From positions 6,065,501-6,129,500 of the forward strand of contig NZ_CP031030.1 of the NCBI RefSeq assembly GCF_003711225.1: 64,000 bases of DNA. Reading direction: 5' to 3'. The translations under genes and the position numbers were made by a program. The stretch's first letter is position 1, and each line of letters starts with the position of its first letter. Under the pieces are notes generated by a model. That model saw only the letters and a program-made list of their open reading frames with translations, ran no database searches and was not told the DNA's origin. This document shows, one piece after another, positions 1 through 10,152 of this stretch. This DNA comes from Runella sp. SP2. Lineage in GTDB: Bacteria > Bacteroidota > Bacteroidia > Cytophagales > Spirosomataceae.

Positions 1-3000
1 TCCGAGCAGTAGCAAAAGTTTGAGTTCCAGTGTAGGTACTTCCGACCGAAAAATCATAACGGAGTCCGTTGGTAATCTCCTTGATGACCAATTGTCCGTC
101 TTTTCGAGCATCTAAGCCGTCGCATGAAGTTGAAATTGTCTGGGCCGTAAAAGAAGGTGTTGGGTGAATAATCACTTCGGCCGAGGCCCTTGAGTTGCTT
201 AAACAGCCAGATAGTTCGGCGCGAGCTTCGGCATAGACTTTCCCCGCCATAGAAGGCTTAAAGGTAAGCGTTCCAGAAGCAATTAAATTTCCTCCAGTAG
301 GTGCATCGTACCAGTCGGCTGTGACGCCCGCACTCACAAGTGCGTGAATGGTTTGAAGCGTATCTCCACCACAAATCGTTTGGCTAATAGGTGTCACGGC
401 AATGGCGACGGTGGGACAAGGGCAAACGGGTGACGAAACGGTAAACGTGGTATCGCAGCCATTTTTACTAAAAACGAGCGAAGTGTTAGTGCCTACGGAA
501 AGCTCGCTGACGGTAAAACGCCCGTCGCTTACTTGTAATAACGTTCCTGAAGGAGTGGCAACAGTTCCGTTTGTTTTTCCGTAAATGGTATAAACTTTCA
601 ATGATGGTGCACAAACAACCGAATCGACCGTAAAAGCAGGTTTAGGTTTAATCGTTACGGCTACGGTATCACTGGCTACGCAGCCATCCAACGTAACCGT
701 TACTGTATATTTTCCACTTTGTTGGGGCTGCATTCCGTTGATGGTCACTTGCGGTGACGTTCCAATCGCTGCACCATTAGGGTCTTGCCAAGAATAAGAG
801 GCATTGTTGACGGCGGTTGTGGTCAACTGCAATTGTTGACCTTCACAGACGGGGCTATTTGAGAGAGCATTGACCGATGGGCGGGCTTTAACGGTGACTC
901 GAATCGAGTCTGTAACGCTACAACTGCCGAGGGTTGTTGTCATCAAATACACCCCGCTCATGTCGAGACTAGCATTGGCACGAACCACTGCCGAGTCAAT
1001 CGCTAAAAATTGTTTTGATCCCGACCAAGCAAAGGTTGTTCCTTGCGGTGCGCCTTGAACAAACAGTCGAAGGCTATCGCCTTCGCAAATGGGAGAGTTG
1101 AAACTGAGGGTGAAAACGGGACGTTTTTTTACCAAAACATCTACTGTATCGTAGTTGACACAGCCGTTGAGACTCACTTTGAGTAGGTACTTTCCAGCGT
1201 CAGCGAGTTGGGCAAGGGGTTGGGAAAAAGTGGCTTGGGTACTGATGACATTTCCGCCCAATTTCCGCCATTCGTAAGTAGCGCCGATTCCTGCATTTTG
1301 AGCCGTAAGACGAAGGGTATCGTTTTCGCAAATAGGGCTGTTGCTGATGGCATTGGCCACTGGTAGCGGGAAAACAGTGTAGGTCAAGGTGTCGGTTTTA
1401 ACGCAACCGTTAACTTTCACCGTGACTTGGTACAAACCACTCAAATTAGGGCGGGCAGGAGTGATGATGGGGTTTTGTTGAAAACTTACATACTCGTTGG
1501 GGCCAGACCACTCAAAGGTTGCGCCGATTGGTGGGGCGTTGGTAAACAACTTGATGGTATCGCCGTGGCAAATGGGGCTATTGCTGCTGATGGCAAAGGT
1601 TGGCAATGGTTTGACAAGCACATCAATGGTGTCTTTGTTTTCACAACCATTCTGACTCACCGTAAGTACGTATTTGCCCGAATCGTTTGTTTGGGCATTG
1701 GGGATGTTGAATAAACGTTGGTTGCCAACAACGGTGCCAGTGGCTAATTTTTGCCATGCGTAGGTAGCACCCGAACCTGCATTTGCGGCGGATAAAAATA
1801 GCGTATCTCCTGCACAAATGGGAGCGTTAGAAAGAGCTTGGGTTAATGGCAAAGGCGTGACCGTAACCTGGGCAGTATCTTGCTGAACGCAGCCGTCCAA
1901 AGTTACTTTTACTCGATACGTTCCCGTTTGGCTTAGAGATGCGTGTGTTACGGAGTACAAAGAATCAATTGAAACCACTTGGTTGGTAGGGCTAAGCCAT
2001 TCGTATGTGGCGCCAAGAACCGCAGGGGTTTTCAATAGAAATGGGCTACTTTCACAGACAACGATGCCTGTGGTATTGACTATTGGCAAAGGCTTAACAA
2101 GGACGGTGGTGCTATCCTGAACCGTACAACCATTGGCCGTAACTGTCACGATGTAGTTGCCTGACATGCTAGGTTGGGCATTGGTACGCAATGGGCTGCG
2201 GGTAGAAGCACTGAAACCGTTTGCCCCACTCCAGAGGTAAGTAGCATTAGCGTTTGCAGCCGTTGTTAGTTGTAAATCAGTGCCCTCACAAACGGCGCTG
2301 TTGGAACTAGCCGCTACTACAGGCAAGGCTTTGATGGTTAGTTTGATGGCCGTGCGGGTGTTGCTAACACAAGTACGAACGGTAATGTCAGTACGGCGGG
2401 TTTCGGCATAAAAAGTATGCGTACCCACGGCTACTTGGGTAGGTGTGTACTGAAGTGTGCCCGTGGCTACTTTGTTTCCGCCCGTTGGTGCATCGTACCA
2501 ATCGACGGTTTCGTTGGCATTGACGGTGGCTTCGAGCGAAGGGTTCGTTTGTTCAAAACATACTTCTTTGTCTCCAACATTGACAGGAGCAGCCAAGTCG
2601 GGGCAAAGGCAATCAGGTTTTTTGAGAATTACCTGTGTTTTGCAACCATCTACATTGGTTACAGTAATGGTAATGTTTGGCGTTCCGAACGGACTAGCGC
2701 CAATGATTTCGTAACGACCGTTGGTAAAATTAACGGTGGTGCCTTCGGATGAGGAGACAGTTACGCCCGAAAGTTCAGTGGTTAACCATACCACGAAGTT
2801 AGATAAATCTGTACTGCAAACTGTGGAGTCAATCACCAGTTTTGGCAGTGCTACAATCGTGAGTGATACGGGCGTACGGGTACTGCTCACGCAATCATGA
2901 ATGAGGTTGCGGGTTTGGGCGTAATAAATACCTGCACTTGTTGGGGTAAAGGTTTCACTTCCCTGAACGATGGGCGTTCCACCCGTAGATGTTTCGTACC

Positions 3001-6000
3001 AATCGACGGTTTCATTGGCACCAACGTTGGCCGAAAGTGTCGGTATGGTTTCGTTTTGGCAAATTTTCTTATTTCCTCCGCTGCTTGGAGCATTGACGAC
3101 GGGGCAAGAACAATCGGGCGCTGTGATATTTTGAGACACCGAACAACCTTTGTCAGAAGTCACACTTACCAAAAGTGGGTTGACCGACGGAAGTACGTTT
3201 GAAATGGTATAGGCGTTTGTACCCGTAGGTGTAATGATTCCTGCCGACGAAGCTAAAATTCCACCTTCAACTGTGACATCGACTCGGTATGACTTCAAAT
3301 TAGGAGCACAAGAGGTGCCGACAATCGTGAGTTTTGGTTTAGGGTAAATAACAACCACCGCAGTGTCCTCGTTGGTACACGCACCTAACGTTACTTTGAG
3401 GCGATACACCCCTGCATCGGCGACTCCAACGTTGGTTAAAGCAAACGAAGAACTGCTACTTACCACCGTGCCTGCGGCATCTGTCCATTCGTACTGAGCT
3501 AGGCTTCCTGCATTGGCAGCAGTAAGCGTGATTGTTCCACCTTCACAAACAGGCAACGACGCCGACGCCACCGCAATCGGAGTTGGGTTGACGGTCACGC
3601 TGATACGGGAAGTATCACGGCAACCATTCAAACTAGCAATGACTTCATAGATGCCCGTTGCACTTGTGGTGACGTTTTCGATTTTGGGATGTTGGTCGGG
3701 AGAAGTAAAGCTATTTGGCCCCGCCCACTCATACTTGGTGGCGGCTGGACTTGTCACCGACGTAAACTGTAGCGTTTGTCCCGAACAAAGCGGTGTATTG
3801 GCTTGTACAGTTACGTTGGGCAATGGCTTTACGATTACTTCTACCGTATCGTCACTTACACAATTATTTTTTGTGACGGTTAAAAAATACTTCCCAGCAT
3901 CGGTAAGGGCTGCTTTGGCAATGCTAAATGAGGCAGAAGTACTCAGAACCGTTCCTGCTGAATTTTTCCACTGGTATTGAGCGCCCGTTCCTGCATTTTG
4001 GGCGGTAAAGTTAAGCGGGCTGTCTTCGCAAACAGGGCTGTTAGTGATGGCATTGGCAACGGGGTTTTCGTAAATTGTCACGTCCACCGTGGTGGTGCTA
4101 CTACAACCGTTACGGGTGACGGTCAAAAGGTACGTGCCGCTGTGTTGAGGTTGAGCAAGGGTAATGATTGGGTTTTGCTCGTTGGGACGACTAAAGCCAT
4201 TCGGCCCCGACCAAGCATAAGTAGTTCCTGCTCCCGCATCTGCCGCAGAAAGCATAAGGGTTTGACCAGCGCATTTTGGACTATTAGAAGTGGCTTGGGC
4301 AATGGGGCGGTCTTTGATGACTGCTTCAGTAGTAGTGGTCTGGACACAACCATTTACATCAGTGACTTTGACCGTATAAATACCCGATTGCGCAAGCGTT
4401 GCGGGGTCGAAAGAAAAACTCGCCGCCGTTGAAACAACGCTATTGGCCGCATTTGTCCATTGATACGCCGTACCGCCCGAAGCATTAAACGTAATTTTTT
4501 CACCAATACACACAGGCCCGCTGTTGGCGGCTGTTGGTTGGGGTTTGGGATAAACCGTAATAAGTTGGTTTTTGACCGTTTGACAACCTTTATCGCTCGT
4601 GACTGTTACGGAATAACTGGTCGAGGTAGCAGGAGAAACGGTGATAGATGAAGTAGAAGCGCCCGTATTCCAGAGGTACGTTCCACCTCCTGAGGCGGTT
4701 AGGGTTGTCGAAGCTCCTTCGCAAAGAATAGCGTCATTGTTGGCAATGCCTGAATTGTCAGTGGTAGTGATGGCAACAACAGGGTTAGGGTTGACTGCCA
4801 ATACCGTGGTATTGTTGGAGGTAATGGGAAGGTAACAAGCTCCACTTACGGCACGTTGAACGCTGTCGATGCGTAGCGTAGATCCGCTCTGTCCCAATGT
4901 CAAAGCTGCTGTTTGAAATGAAGCATTGCCTTGGGCATCGGTGGTGACGGAAGCGGTTAGGTTATTGGTGGTACCAATCGAATATTTTAAATTAAAGGTA
5001 GTATTAGGACGTAATCCAGAGAAGGCAACGGTGCTTTTTTGCCCTTCACAAACTTCGTTGGCCGACATACAGCCAAAGACCAACGGCGTTTGATCATTGC
5101 CTACCAAAATCTCTACTTTGTTGCTTTCTGCTGAAGTTGGTTGGGTGCCTGTGAGCACAACAGTTCCTGAAAGTTTGAAACCCATCCCAAAGTCCACGTT
5201 TCTGATGGTCCAACTGCTAAGACCTGCGCCACTAAAGTTGCCAACGGCATTCCCGTTTAGCACTACGTTGGTAAAAGCTACACTTCCCGTAGGTTCATTT
5301 TGACTACCTACCACCAGCTGCATGACGTTCATGGCACAGCTATTTTGTCCCGAACGATACGTATTTATCGCCGCTGCTACGTTGGGATACGTAAGCGTAA
5401 ATGTACCTGCACTGTTGACAATGCTTGCTTTGAGTACATCGGTGGCGGGGTCATACTCAAAGGTAACGTCGTTGTTGCCCGAACGCCAGCTGGCATCCGT
5501 TTGGGCTCGGCGGGGAGGCGAAACGCCCAAGTCTGGGATTCCTACGTATAACTCTTTTTCGGAGGGCAAACCAAATGAACGGTAACGTACGCCTACCAAA
5601 GAAGTAAAGTTGGCAGGCGCTCCTGCCGACACGGTGGCCGTTGGTAGCGCCGCATTGATGCCTAAACTATAGGTAACAACGGGCGATTGGCAACCGTTGG
5701 CGTCGGTGACTCGGTAAGAAATCGTGGCTACACCAGTGCCAGTTGGGCTAATGTTGGCCGTACCGTTGTTATTATTGGTTAGGGTTAATAAACTAGCCCC
5801 CGACGTAACCTGCCACGTGTGTGTATAAGGAGTGGTGCCCCCGTTTGGATTACCATTGAGGGTAATTGAGTTGTTGATACACAGGTTACTCGGCCCAGTA
5901 ATACTAGCTATCGGCGACGGATTTACCGTTAAGGAAACAGATGCCGTATCAGAACAACCTTCGGTGGTGGTAGCAATAACGGTGTAAGTTCCTGTATTTG

Positions 6001-9000
6001 AGGTGGTGGCGCTGGAAATAGTTGGATTTTGGTTCGTACTGGTAAAACCATTTGCCCCCGTCCATGCGTAGGTAGCGTTGGCGATGGTTGGTGTGGTTGT
6101 GAAACTAACGGATTGGCCTGCACAAACGGGATTGGGTGCTACCGAAGCCGAAATCTCAGGTTTGGTTTTGATGGAAATAGCCACATTGCCATTCATCGTG
6201 GCAGTACAAACGGGAGAGGTTGTTGAACTCGTCTCCACGGTATAGGTTCCTGTAAGTGTTTGTAGGCCAAAATTGAGAGCAGCACCCGTACCCGCAACCG
6301 CTGAACCTACATTTTGCCCGTTACGTTTTAGTTGGTATAAAAAGCCTGTTTCTGAACCATTCAGACCTACAGATAAGCCTGAGCTTCCCGCACAGTAAGC
6401 TCCTCCACCAGTGACATTATAAAGTTGAGGTTGAGGGAAAACCGTAACCGTCGTGTTTTTTTGTTCAATACAGCCTTCGTGGCTATCGGTTACTTTGATG
6501 GTGTACGTCGTTGTAGTTGCAGGGTTTACCGTGCGCGTGGTTGCGGTACTGCCGTTTTCCCACTCGTAGGTAAGTGTACTTGCGCCACCCGTGGCACTGG
6601 CCGTAAGTGTGACAGGTTGGCCTGCACAAATAGGCGTTGGAGTGGCTGATAGATTGACCGTAATAGGAGGAGCAATGCGTAAATCGGCGGCGCGTTTGAG
6701 GGTACATCCTCGGCTGTCGGTGATGACTACCTCTACCAATAAATAATCGTTGGTGGTAAAAGAACGAGGATTACCCGTTTGGCCGTCTTGCCACGTATAT
6801 GTATAACCTGTGCCGCTACCTCCTGATGCTACAACATTGTATAACATGTTTTCTCCAACGCAGACGGTATCATCGAGCGCTTGTAGTTCGCCAGAAATGG
6901 GTGGCAATTCGTTGACCGTAATACTGCCATTCATCATCACCGAACAAGCTGGGTTGGTGGTTGTGCTTGCTCTTACTTGGTACGTTCCTCCAAAATAATT
7001 GCCCATTGACAAGGCTGAACCCGTTCCCATTTTCCCTTGGCCTATGTTGACGGTATTGCGAACAAGCTCGTACAACACACCCGTTTGTGAGCCGCTTAGG
7101 GTCAATGGGATTCCGTTCACTCCCGCACAAATGGTCAAATCACTGGGAGCGGTTAAGGTAAAAAGTTGAGGTTTAGGAATGACTGTTATTGTGACGGTAT
7201 CGCGGTCTGTGCAGCCGTTGGCATCGTTCAAGCTGACAATGTAGCTTGTGGTAGTCGTAGGGCTAACCGTTTTCGAGGCTCCAGTTCCCAAACCATTGTC
7301 CCAACTATACGTATAAGGTGTTGTTCCGCCTAAAGTGGTGGCATTCAAGGTGACAGCTGTTCCTTCGCAAATAGTTTGGTCAGCACCAGCATTTACATCA
7401 GGTGTGGGATTCACTTTGACCAAAGTAGTGGTGGTATTTTGGCAATTATTGGCATTATATACCCGAAGTGTGTAAGTGCCTGCCTGTGCCAATTGAACGT
7501 TTGACAGGGTAAACTGCTGGGTATTAGCCACAATAGCTCCACTGGCGTTTTTCCACTCGTAGTTTACGCCTGCTCCTGCGTTTGCCGCCGACAAAATAAC
7601 GCTACCGCCTACACAAGCAGGGGAGGTATTGGAAGCTGATGCGGTAAGCTGTGCTGCTTGCCCTACCACAACGTCGGGGGTAGTGGTCGTACAGCCGTTG
7701 GTATCAGTGACCCGTACGCGGTAAGTACCTGCGGTGAGGCCAGAGAACTGATTACTGGTTTGGGTCGCGCCAAAAGACGTACAGTTGCTGCCGCTACAGA
7801 GTGCATAAATCAAACCGGCCGTTCCGTCACTGGCGGTTACGCTAATTTTTCCATCATTTCCCCCAAAACAGGTTGTAATGGTAGGTGTAGCCGTGGCCGA
7901 AATGGCAGTAGGTTGGGTAATGGTATAACTTGCTGAAACCTTACAGTTGTCGTTATCAGTTACTGTCACGGTATAGGTTCCTGCGGTAAGATTAGTAACG
8001 TCTTCCGTGGTCGCAATGATTGTTCCTCCACTGTTTTTCCATTCATAACTTTTAATGGAGGTAACACTCGTGGCGGTTATATCCACTTTCCCATTAGCGC
8101 CTGCGTTGCACGAGACGTGGGTGAGGTTGGCAGTAATGCTTATCTGGATGGGCTGGGTAATGGTAGCGGTGGCGGTGGTCGTACAGCCTTTACCATCGGT
8201 GACGGTGACGGTGTAATTTCCAGCGGGGCGCCCTACAATGCTACTGCCTCCCGTGCTGCCATCTGACCAAGTATAAGAATAAGGCGATGTTCCACCGTTG
8301 ACATCGACGGTGATGGCACCGTCGGTTCCGTCAAAACAACTCACGTTTTTGACCGTCACGGATGCGGTCATGGGATTGGGTTGATTGACGTTGATATTTT
8401 TGGTGGTCGTACATCCGTTCCCGTCTTTTACCGTGACGTTATAGGTGCCAGCTGCAACGGCATTGAAAACGTTTTGGCTTTGAAAAGCACCATTGTTGAG
8501 TTGGTACTGTAATGGAGATGCTCCCGTGGCAGTGACGGTGATGGTTCCGTTGGCTTGACCAAAACAAATGGCATCCGTTTTGGTGAGACTGGTAATGTTC
8601 GGAAGGGCATTTACCGTTATTTTGATGTCGTCGGTGGCTGTACAGCCTTTGGTATCGGTGACTGTGACAGTATAGATAGCCGTTGAACTCGGCGAAACGG
8701 TTTGGCTGGCGCTATTACTAGCACCATTGCTCCAACTGTAACTGTAATTGGGCGTTCCTCCGCTGGCTGCGGCTGTGATTGTAGCCGAGCCGCCCGCGCA
8801 AACGGCTTGGTCAACCCCCAAATTGACAGAAGGTTTGGGGTTGATAACAACCGAAAATGTTTGTGCTTGACTTGTACAGCCATTTGCTGATCCCGTAACG
8901 GTAAACGTACCCGTAATGGGGGAATTAGAGGCATTGGTAGCTGTAAATACGGGAATTTGACCCGTACCACTGCCAGAGCTTAGCCCGATGGCGGTGTTGT

Positions 9001-10087
9001 TGAGTTGCCAGCTGAAGGTAGAGGCTGGGGTCGAAGTAAAATCTGTTAAATCAACAGAAGTGCCAGCACAGTATTGAAGTGGTGTTCCCGAAGCCGTAGG
9101 TAATGTTACTTTAGGGATAGCATACACCGTAAGCGCAACTGGGTTGGAGGCGATGCGGCAATACCCAATGCTAATGTTACCTTGTTCTGAGGCAAGTAGT
9201 CGATATTTTGTTCCAGCAGGAGCTGAAGAAACGGAGGTATTGAGCGAAGTAGCCCCCGTAATATTCGTCCAAGTGCTTCCATTGTCGCTGCTTTGTTGCC
9301 ACTGAAATTGTGGGTTGTTGTAGCCTGGTGAAATAGAGCCACTTAGGCTTACATTACCGCCTTCGCAGATACTAGGCACATTGGCCGATACAGAAATAGT
9401 GGGGCCGCAAGGACGAAACGTAATGTCATCAAGAAGTAGGTCGTTTCCACATCCACCTGGGGCATTATTAATGATTTTTAAAACAACCTGTGTTTGACTG
9501 GCAGGGGTCGTAAAAACAAACCCGTATTGTTTCCAGCTGAGTGAAGACGATTCTGGGATATTTCCGGTGCTGTAAGAGCCTAGAAGTGTACCTGAAAGTG
9601 ATTCGATGCGGAAGGTAAGGTTGGGGTCTATTCCGCCACCACTACAGGCGGTTGGTCTAAGTAAGTTGGCAATCCAGCCCGCAAATTCGTAAGTAGTGTT
9701 TCCGCAAAGTCCGCTGATGGTTTGGCGATAAAACTCACCGATAGTGTAAGAAGCATTGTAAATAGCCATTCGACCGTTTACGTCACCAGGGGTGTGGTCT
9801 TCGGCCGCATCAAACCAAGAATTGCTGAAACAAGAAAAAGTACTATTTGTGACGGTGTAGTTGCCGTCATTAGGGCATGAATTTGTTTGCTGGGTATAAG
9901 TAGTACTAGCTCCTGTGGCAGAAGTTGGCAAGGTGGTGTAGCCCGTTCCTGTGCCAAAGGTGATGTTTACCACTGGGTCACCAAGACTTCCTGTGCAAGT
10001 TTGGGCACAACTGTAGCGTATCGAGCCCAATAACAAGGCCGAAAGAACAGAAAATACCGTTACTAACGTTTTGATTCTATGAAACAT
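1..10087 (-). CDS. Giant secreted multi-domain adhesin (SprB/Ig-like repeats), C-terminus outside window
   Basis: The minus frame opens at an ATG at 10087 and has no stop down to base 1, giving 3362 residues without a C-terminus. It starts with a signal peptide (MFHRIKTLVTVFSVLSALLL, ending SCAQ). Residues about 30-225 look like a jelly-roll or choice-of-anchor domain (CGNTTYEFAGW, LLLDDITF). PKD/Ig-like modules follow, then four SprB-like repeats at about 496-812 with the pattern sCfGg.dG.i.v...G...Y, GtY.vtVtD.nGC. The rest is mostly Ig-like modules of 70-80 residues (SNSPVCEG, YEWAGPN, SGKYTVTV.NGC). About 1483-1662 is a different, non-Ig domain. Such proteins in Bacteroidota are surface adhesins exported by T9SS, and a CHU_C or type A sorting domain is expected beyond the left edge. 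The role in adhesion or gliding is inferred. The plus-strand ORFs here are shadows. Confidence 0.92.
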   Translation of the reverse strand, partial: MFHRIKTLVTVFSVLSALLLGSIRYSCAQTCTGSLGDPVVNITFGTGTGYTTLPTSATGASTTYTQQTNSCPNDGNYTVTNSTFSCFSNSWFDAAEDHTPGDVNGRMAIYNASYTIGEFYRQTISGLCGNTTYEFAGWIANLLRPTACSGGGIDPNLTFRIESLSGTLLGSYSTGNIPESSSLSWKQYGFVFTTPASQTQVVLKIINNAPGGCGNDLLLDDITFRPCGPTISVSANVPSICEGGNVSLSGSISPGYNNPQFQWQQSSDNGSTWTNITGATSLNTSVSSAPAGTKYRLLASEQGNISIGYCRIASNPVALTVYAIPKVTLPTASGTPLQYCAGTSVDLTDFTSTPASTFSWQLNNTAIGLSSGSGTGQIPVFTATNASNSPITGTFTVTGSANGCTSQAQTFSVVINPKPSVNLGVDQAVCAGGSATITAAASGGTPNYSYSWSNGASNSASQTVSPSSTAIYTVTVTDTKGCTATDDIKITVNALPNITSLTKTDAICFGQANGTITVTATGASPLQYQLNNGAFQSQNVFNAVAAGTYNVTVKDGNGCTTTKNINVNQPNPMTASVTVKNVSCFDGTDGAITVDVNGGTSPYSYTWSDGSTGGSSIVGRPAGNYTVTVTDGKGCTTTATATITQPIQISITANLTHVSCNAGANGKVDITATSVTSIKSYEWKNSGGTIIATTEDVTNLTAGTYTVTVTDNDNCKVSASYTITQPTAISATATPTITTCFGGNDGKISVTASDGTAGLIYALCSGSNCTSFGATQTSNQFSGLTAGTYRVRVTDTNGCTTTTPDVVVGQAAQLTASASNTSPACVGGSVILSAANAGAGVNYEWKNASGAIVANTQQFTLSNVQLAQAGTYTLRVYNANNCQNTTTTLVKVNPTPDVNAGADQTICEGTAVTLNATTLGGTTPYTYSWDNGLGTGASKTVSPTTTTSYIVSLNDANGCTDRDTVTITVIPKPQLFTLTAPSDLTICAGVNGIPLTLSGSQTGVLYELVRNTVNIGQGKMGTGSALSMGNYFGGTYQVRASTTTNPACSVMMNGSITVNELPPISGELQALDDTVCVGENMLYNVVASGGSGTGYTYTWQDGQTGNPRSFTTNDYLLVEVVITDSRGCTLKRAADLRIAPPITVNLSATPTPICAGQPVTLTASATGGASTLTYEWENGSTATTRTVNPATTTTYTIKVTDSHEGCIEQKNTTVTVFPQPQLYNVTGGGAYCAGSSGLSVGLNGSETGFLYQLKRNGQNVGSAVAGTGAALNFGLQTLTGTYTVETSSTTSPVCTATMNGNVAISIKTKPEISASVAPNPVCAGQSVSFTTTPTIANATYAWTGANGFTSTNQNPTISSATTSNTGTYTVIATTTEGCSDTASVSLTVNPSPIASITGPSNLCINNSITLNGNPNGGTTPYTHTWQVTSGASLLTLTNNNNGTANISPTGTGVATISYRVTDANGCQSPVVTYSLGINAALPTATVSAGAPANFTSLVGVRYRSFGLPSEKELYVGIPDLGVSPPRRAQTDASWRSGNNDVTFEYDPATDVLKASIVNSAGTFTLTYPNVAAAINTYRSGQNSCAMNVMQLVVGSQNEPTGSVAFTNVVLNGNAVGNFSGAGLSSWTIRNVDFGMGFKLSGTVVLTGTQPTSAESNKVEILVGNDQTPLVFGCMSANEVCEGQKSTVAFSGLRPNTTFNLKYSIGTTNNLTASVTTDAQGNASFQTAALTLGQSGSTLRIDSVQRAVSGACYLPITSNNTTVLAVNPNPVVAITTTDNSGIANNDAILCEGASTTLTASGGGTYLWNTGASTSSITVSPATSTSYSVTVTSDKGCQTVKNQLITVYPKPQPTAANSGPVCIGEKITFNASGGTAYQWTNAANSVVSTAASFSFDPATLAQSGIYTVKVTDVNGCVQTTTTEAVIKDRPIAQATSNSPKCAGQTLMLSAADAGAGTTYAWSGPNGFSRPNEQNPIITLAQPQHSGTYLLTVTRNGCSSTTTVDVTIYENPVANAITNSPVCEDSPLNFTAQNAGTGAQYQWKNSAGTVLSTSASFSIAKAALTDAGKYFLTVTKNNCVSDDTVEVIVKPLPNVTVQANTPLCSGQTLQFTSVTSPAATKYEWAGPNSFTSPDQHPKIENVTTSATGIYEVIASLNGCRDTSRISVTVNPTPIAVASASLPVCEGGTITLTAANAGSLAQYEWTDAAGTVVSSSSSFALTNVGVADAGVYRLKVTLGACTNEDTAVVVIYPKPKLTIVGTSCAPNLKSYRVDVTVEGGILASSAGIITPTGTNAYTISNVLPSVNPLLVSVTSDKGCSVSQNITAPDCSCPVVNAPSSGGNKKICQNETIPTLSANVGANETVDWYETSTGGTPIVQGSETFTPTSAGIYYAQTRNLIHDCVSSTRTPVSLTIVALPKLVIDSTVCSTDLSNFVVWLTTELSGVTVSSSEGTTVNFTNGRYEIIGASPFGTPNITITVTNVDGCKTQVILKKPDCLCPDLAAPVNVGDKEVCFEQTNPSLEATVNANETVDWYDAPTGGNKVATGTLQYTPTQVAVGTHTFYAETRRTDITVRTCVSNTRTAIKLTIKALPVVAASSNSAVCEGTDLQLTTAANANATYLWSGANGFSASTRSPLRTNAQPSMSGNYIVTVTANGCTVQDSTTVLVKPLPIVNTTGIVVCESSPFLLKTPAVLGATYEWLSPTNQVVSIDSLYSVTHASLSQTGTYRVKVTLDGCVQQDTAQVTVTPLPLTQALSNAPICAGDTLFLSAANAGSGATYAWQKLATGTVVGNQRLFNIPNAQTNDSGKYVLTVSQNGCENKDTIDVLVKPLPTFAISSNSPICHGDTIKLFTNAPPIGATFEWSGPNEYVSFQQNPIITPARPNLSGLYQVTVKVNGCVKTDTLTYTVFPLPVANAISNSPICENDTLRLTAQNAGIGATYEWRKLGGNVISTQATFSQPLAQLADAGKYLLKVSLNGCVNYDTVDVLVKKRPVFTLSFNSPICEGDSLRLFVQGAPQGTTFAWSGSKQFLAIDSAVVRANASLDMSGVYLMTTTLGSCSVTDSIRVTVKARPSVNALSNSPVCEGQQLQLTTTAVNNASYSWQDPNGAAIGTSPQVTINGMQPQQSGKYTVTVTLDGCVASDTVAVTIKPKPAFTVDSVVCAPSLKVYTIYGKTNGTVATPSGTLLQVSDGRFTVSELSVGTNTSLVFSKNGCDTTFTVSSPVCPCPTVAIAVTPISQTICGGDTLQTIHALVSAGVTADWYDAPTGGNLIASGTLTFKPSMAGKVYAEARAELSGCLSNSRASAEVIIHPTPSFTAQTISTSCDGLDARKDGQLVIKEITNGLRYDFSVGSTYTGTQTFATAR

Positions 10088-10097
10088 TCACACGAGT

Positions 10098-10123
10098 TGA
10101 CTAAGCCTATCTCTGACTTAGCC
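10098..10123 (-). promoter_or_regulatory. Imperfect 10-bp direct repeat in the adhesin leader
   Basis: TGACTAAGCC (10098-10107) and TGACTTAGCC (10114-10123) are 16 bp apart, just upstream of the adhesin ATG at 10087. The cores CTAAG and CTTAG also pair as an inverted repeat. This could be an operator or a leader hairpin. No clear TAnnTTTG element accompanies it, so the call is weak. Confidence 0.3.
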
Positions 10124-10152
10124 AAAATCGTGCCATTTAGTAGAGTACTCCG

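Noticed and set aside
2417-2752. Mid-size ORF overlapping ORF 2457-2714
   Set aside because: Both are shadows of the adhesin frame, and neither has a promoter or ribosome site.
402-9342. Many small plus- and minus-strand ORFs inside the first 10 kb
   Set aside because: They are out-of-frame readings of the adhesin gene, which has one continuous minus frame with repeated module motifs. None has its own start context or a recognisable domain.
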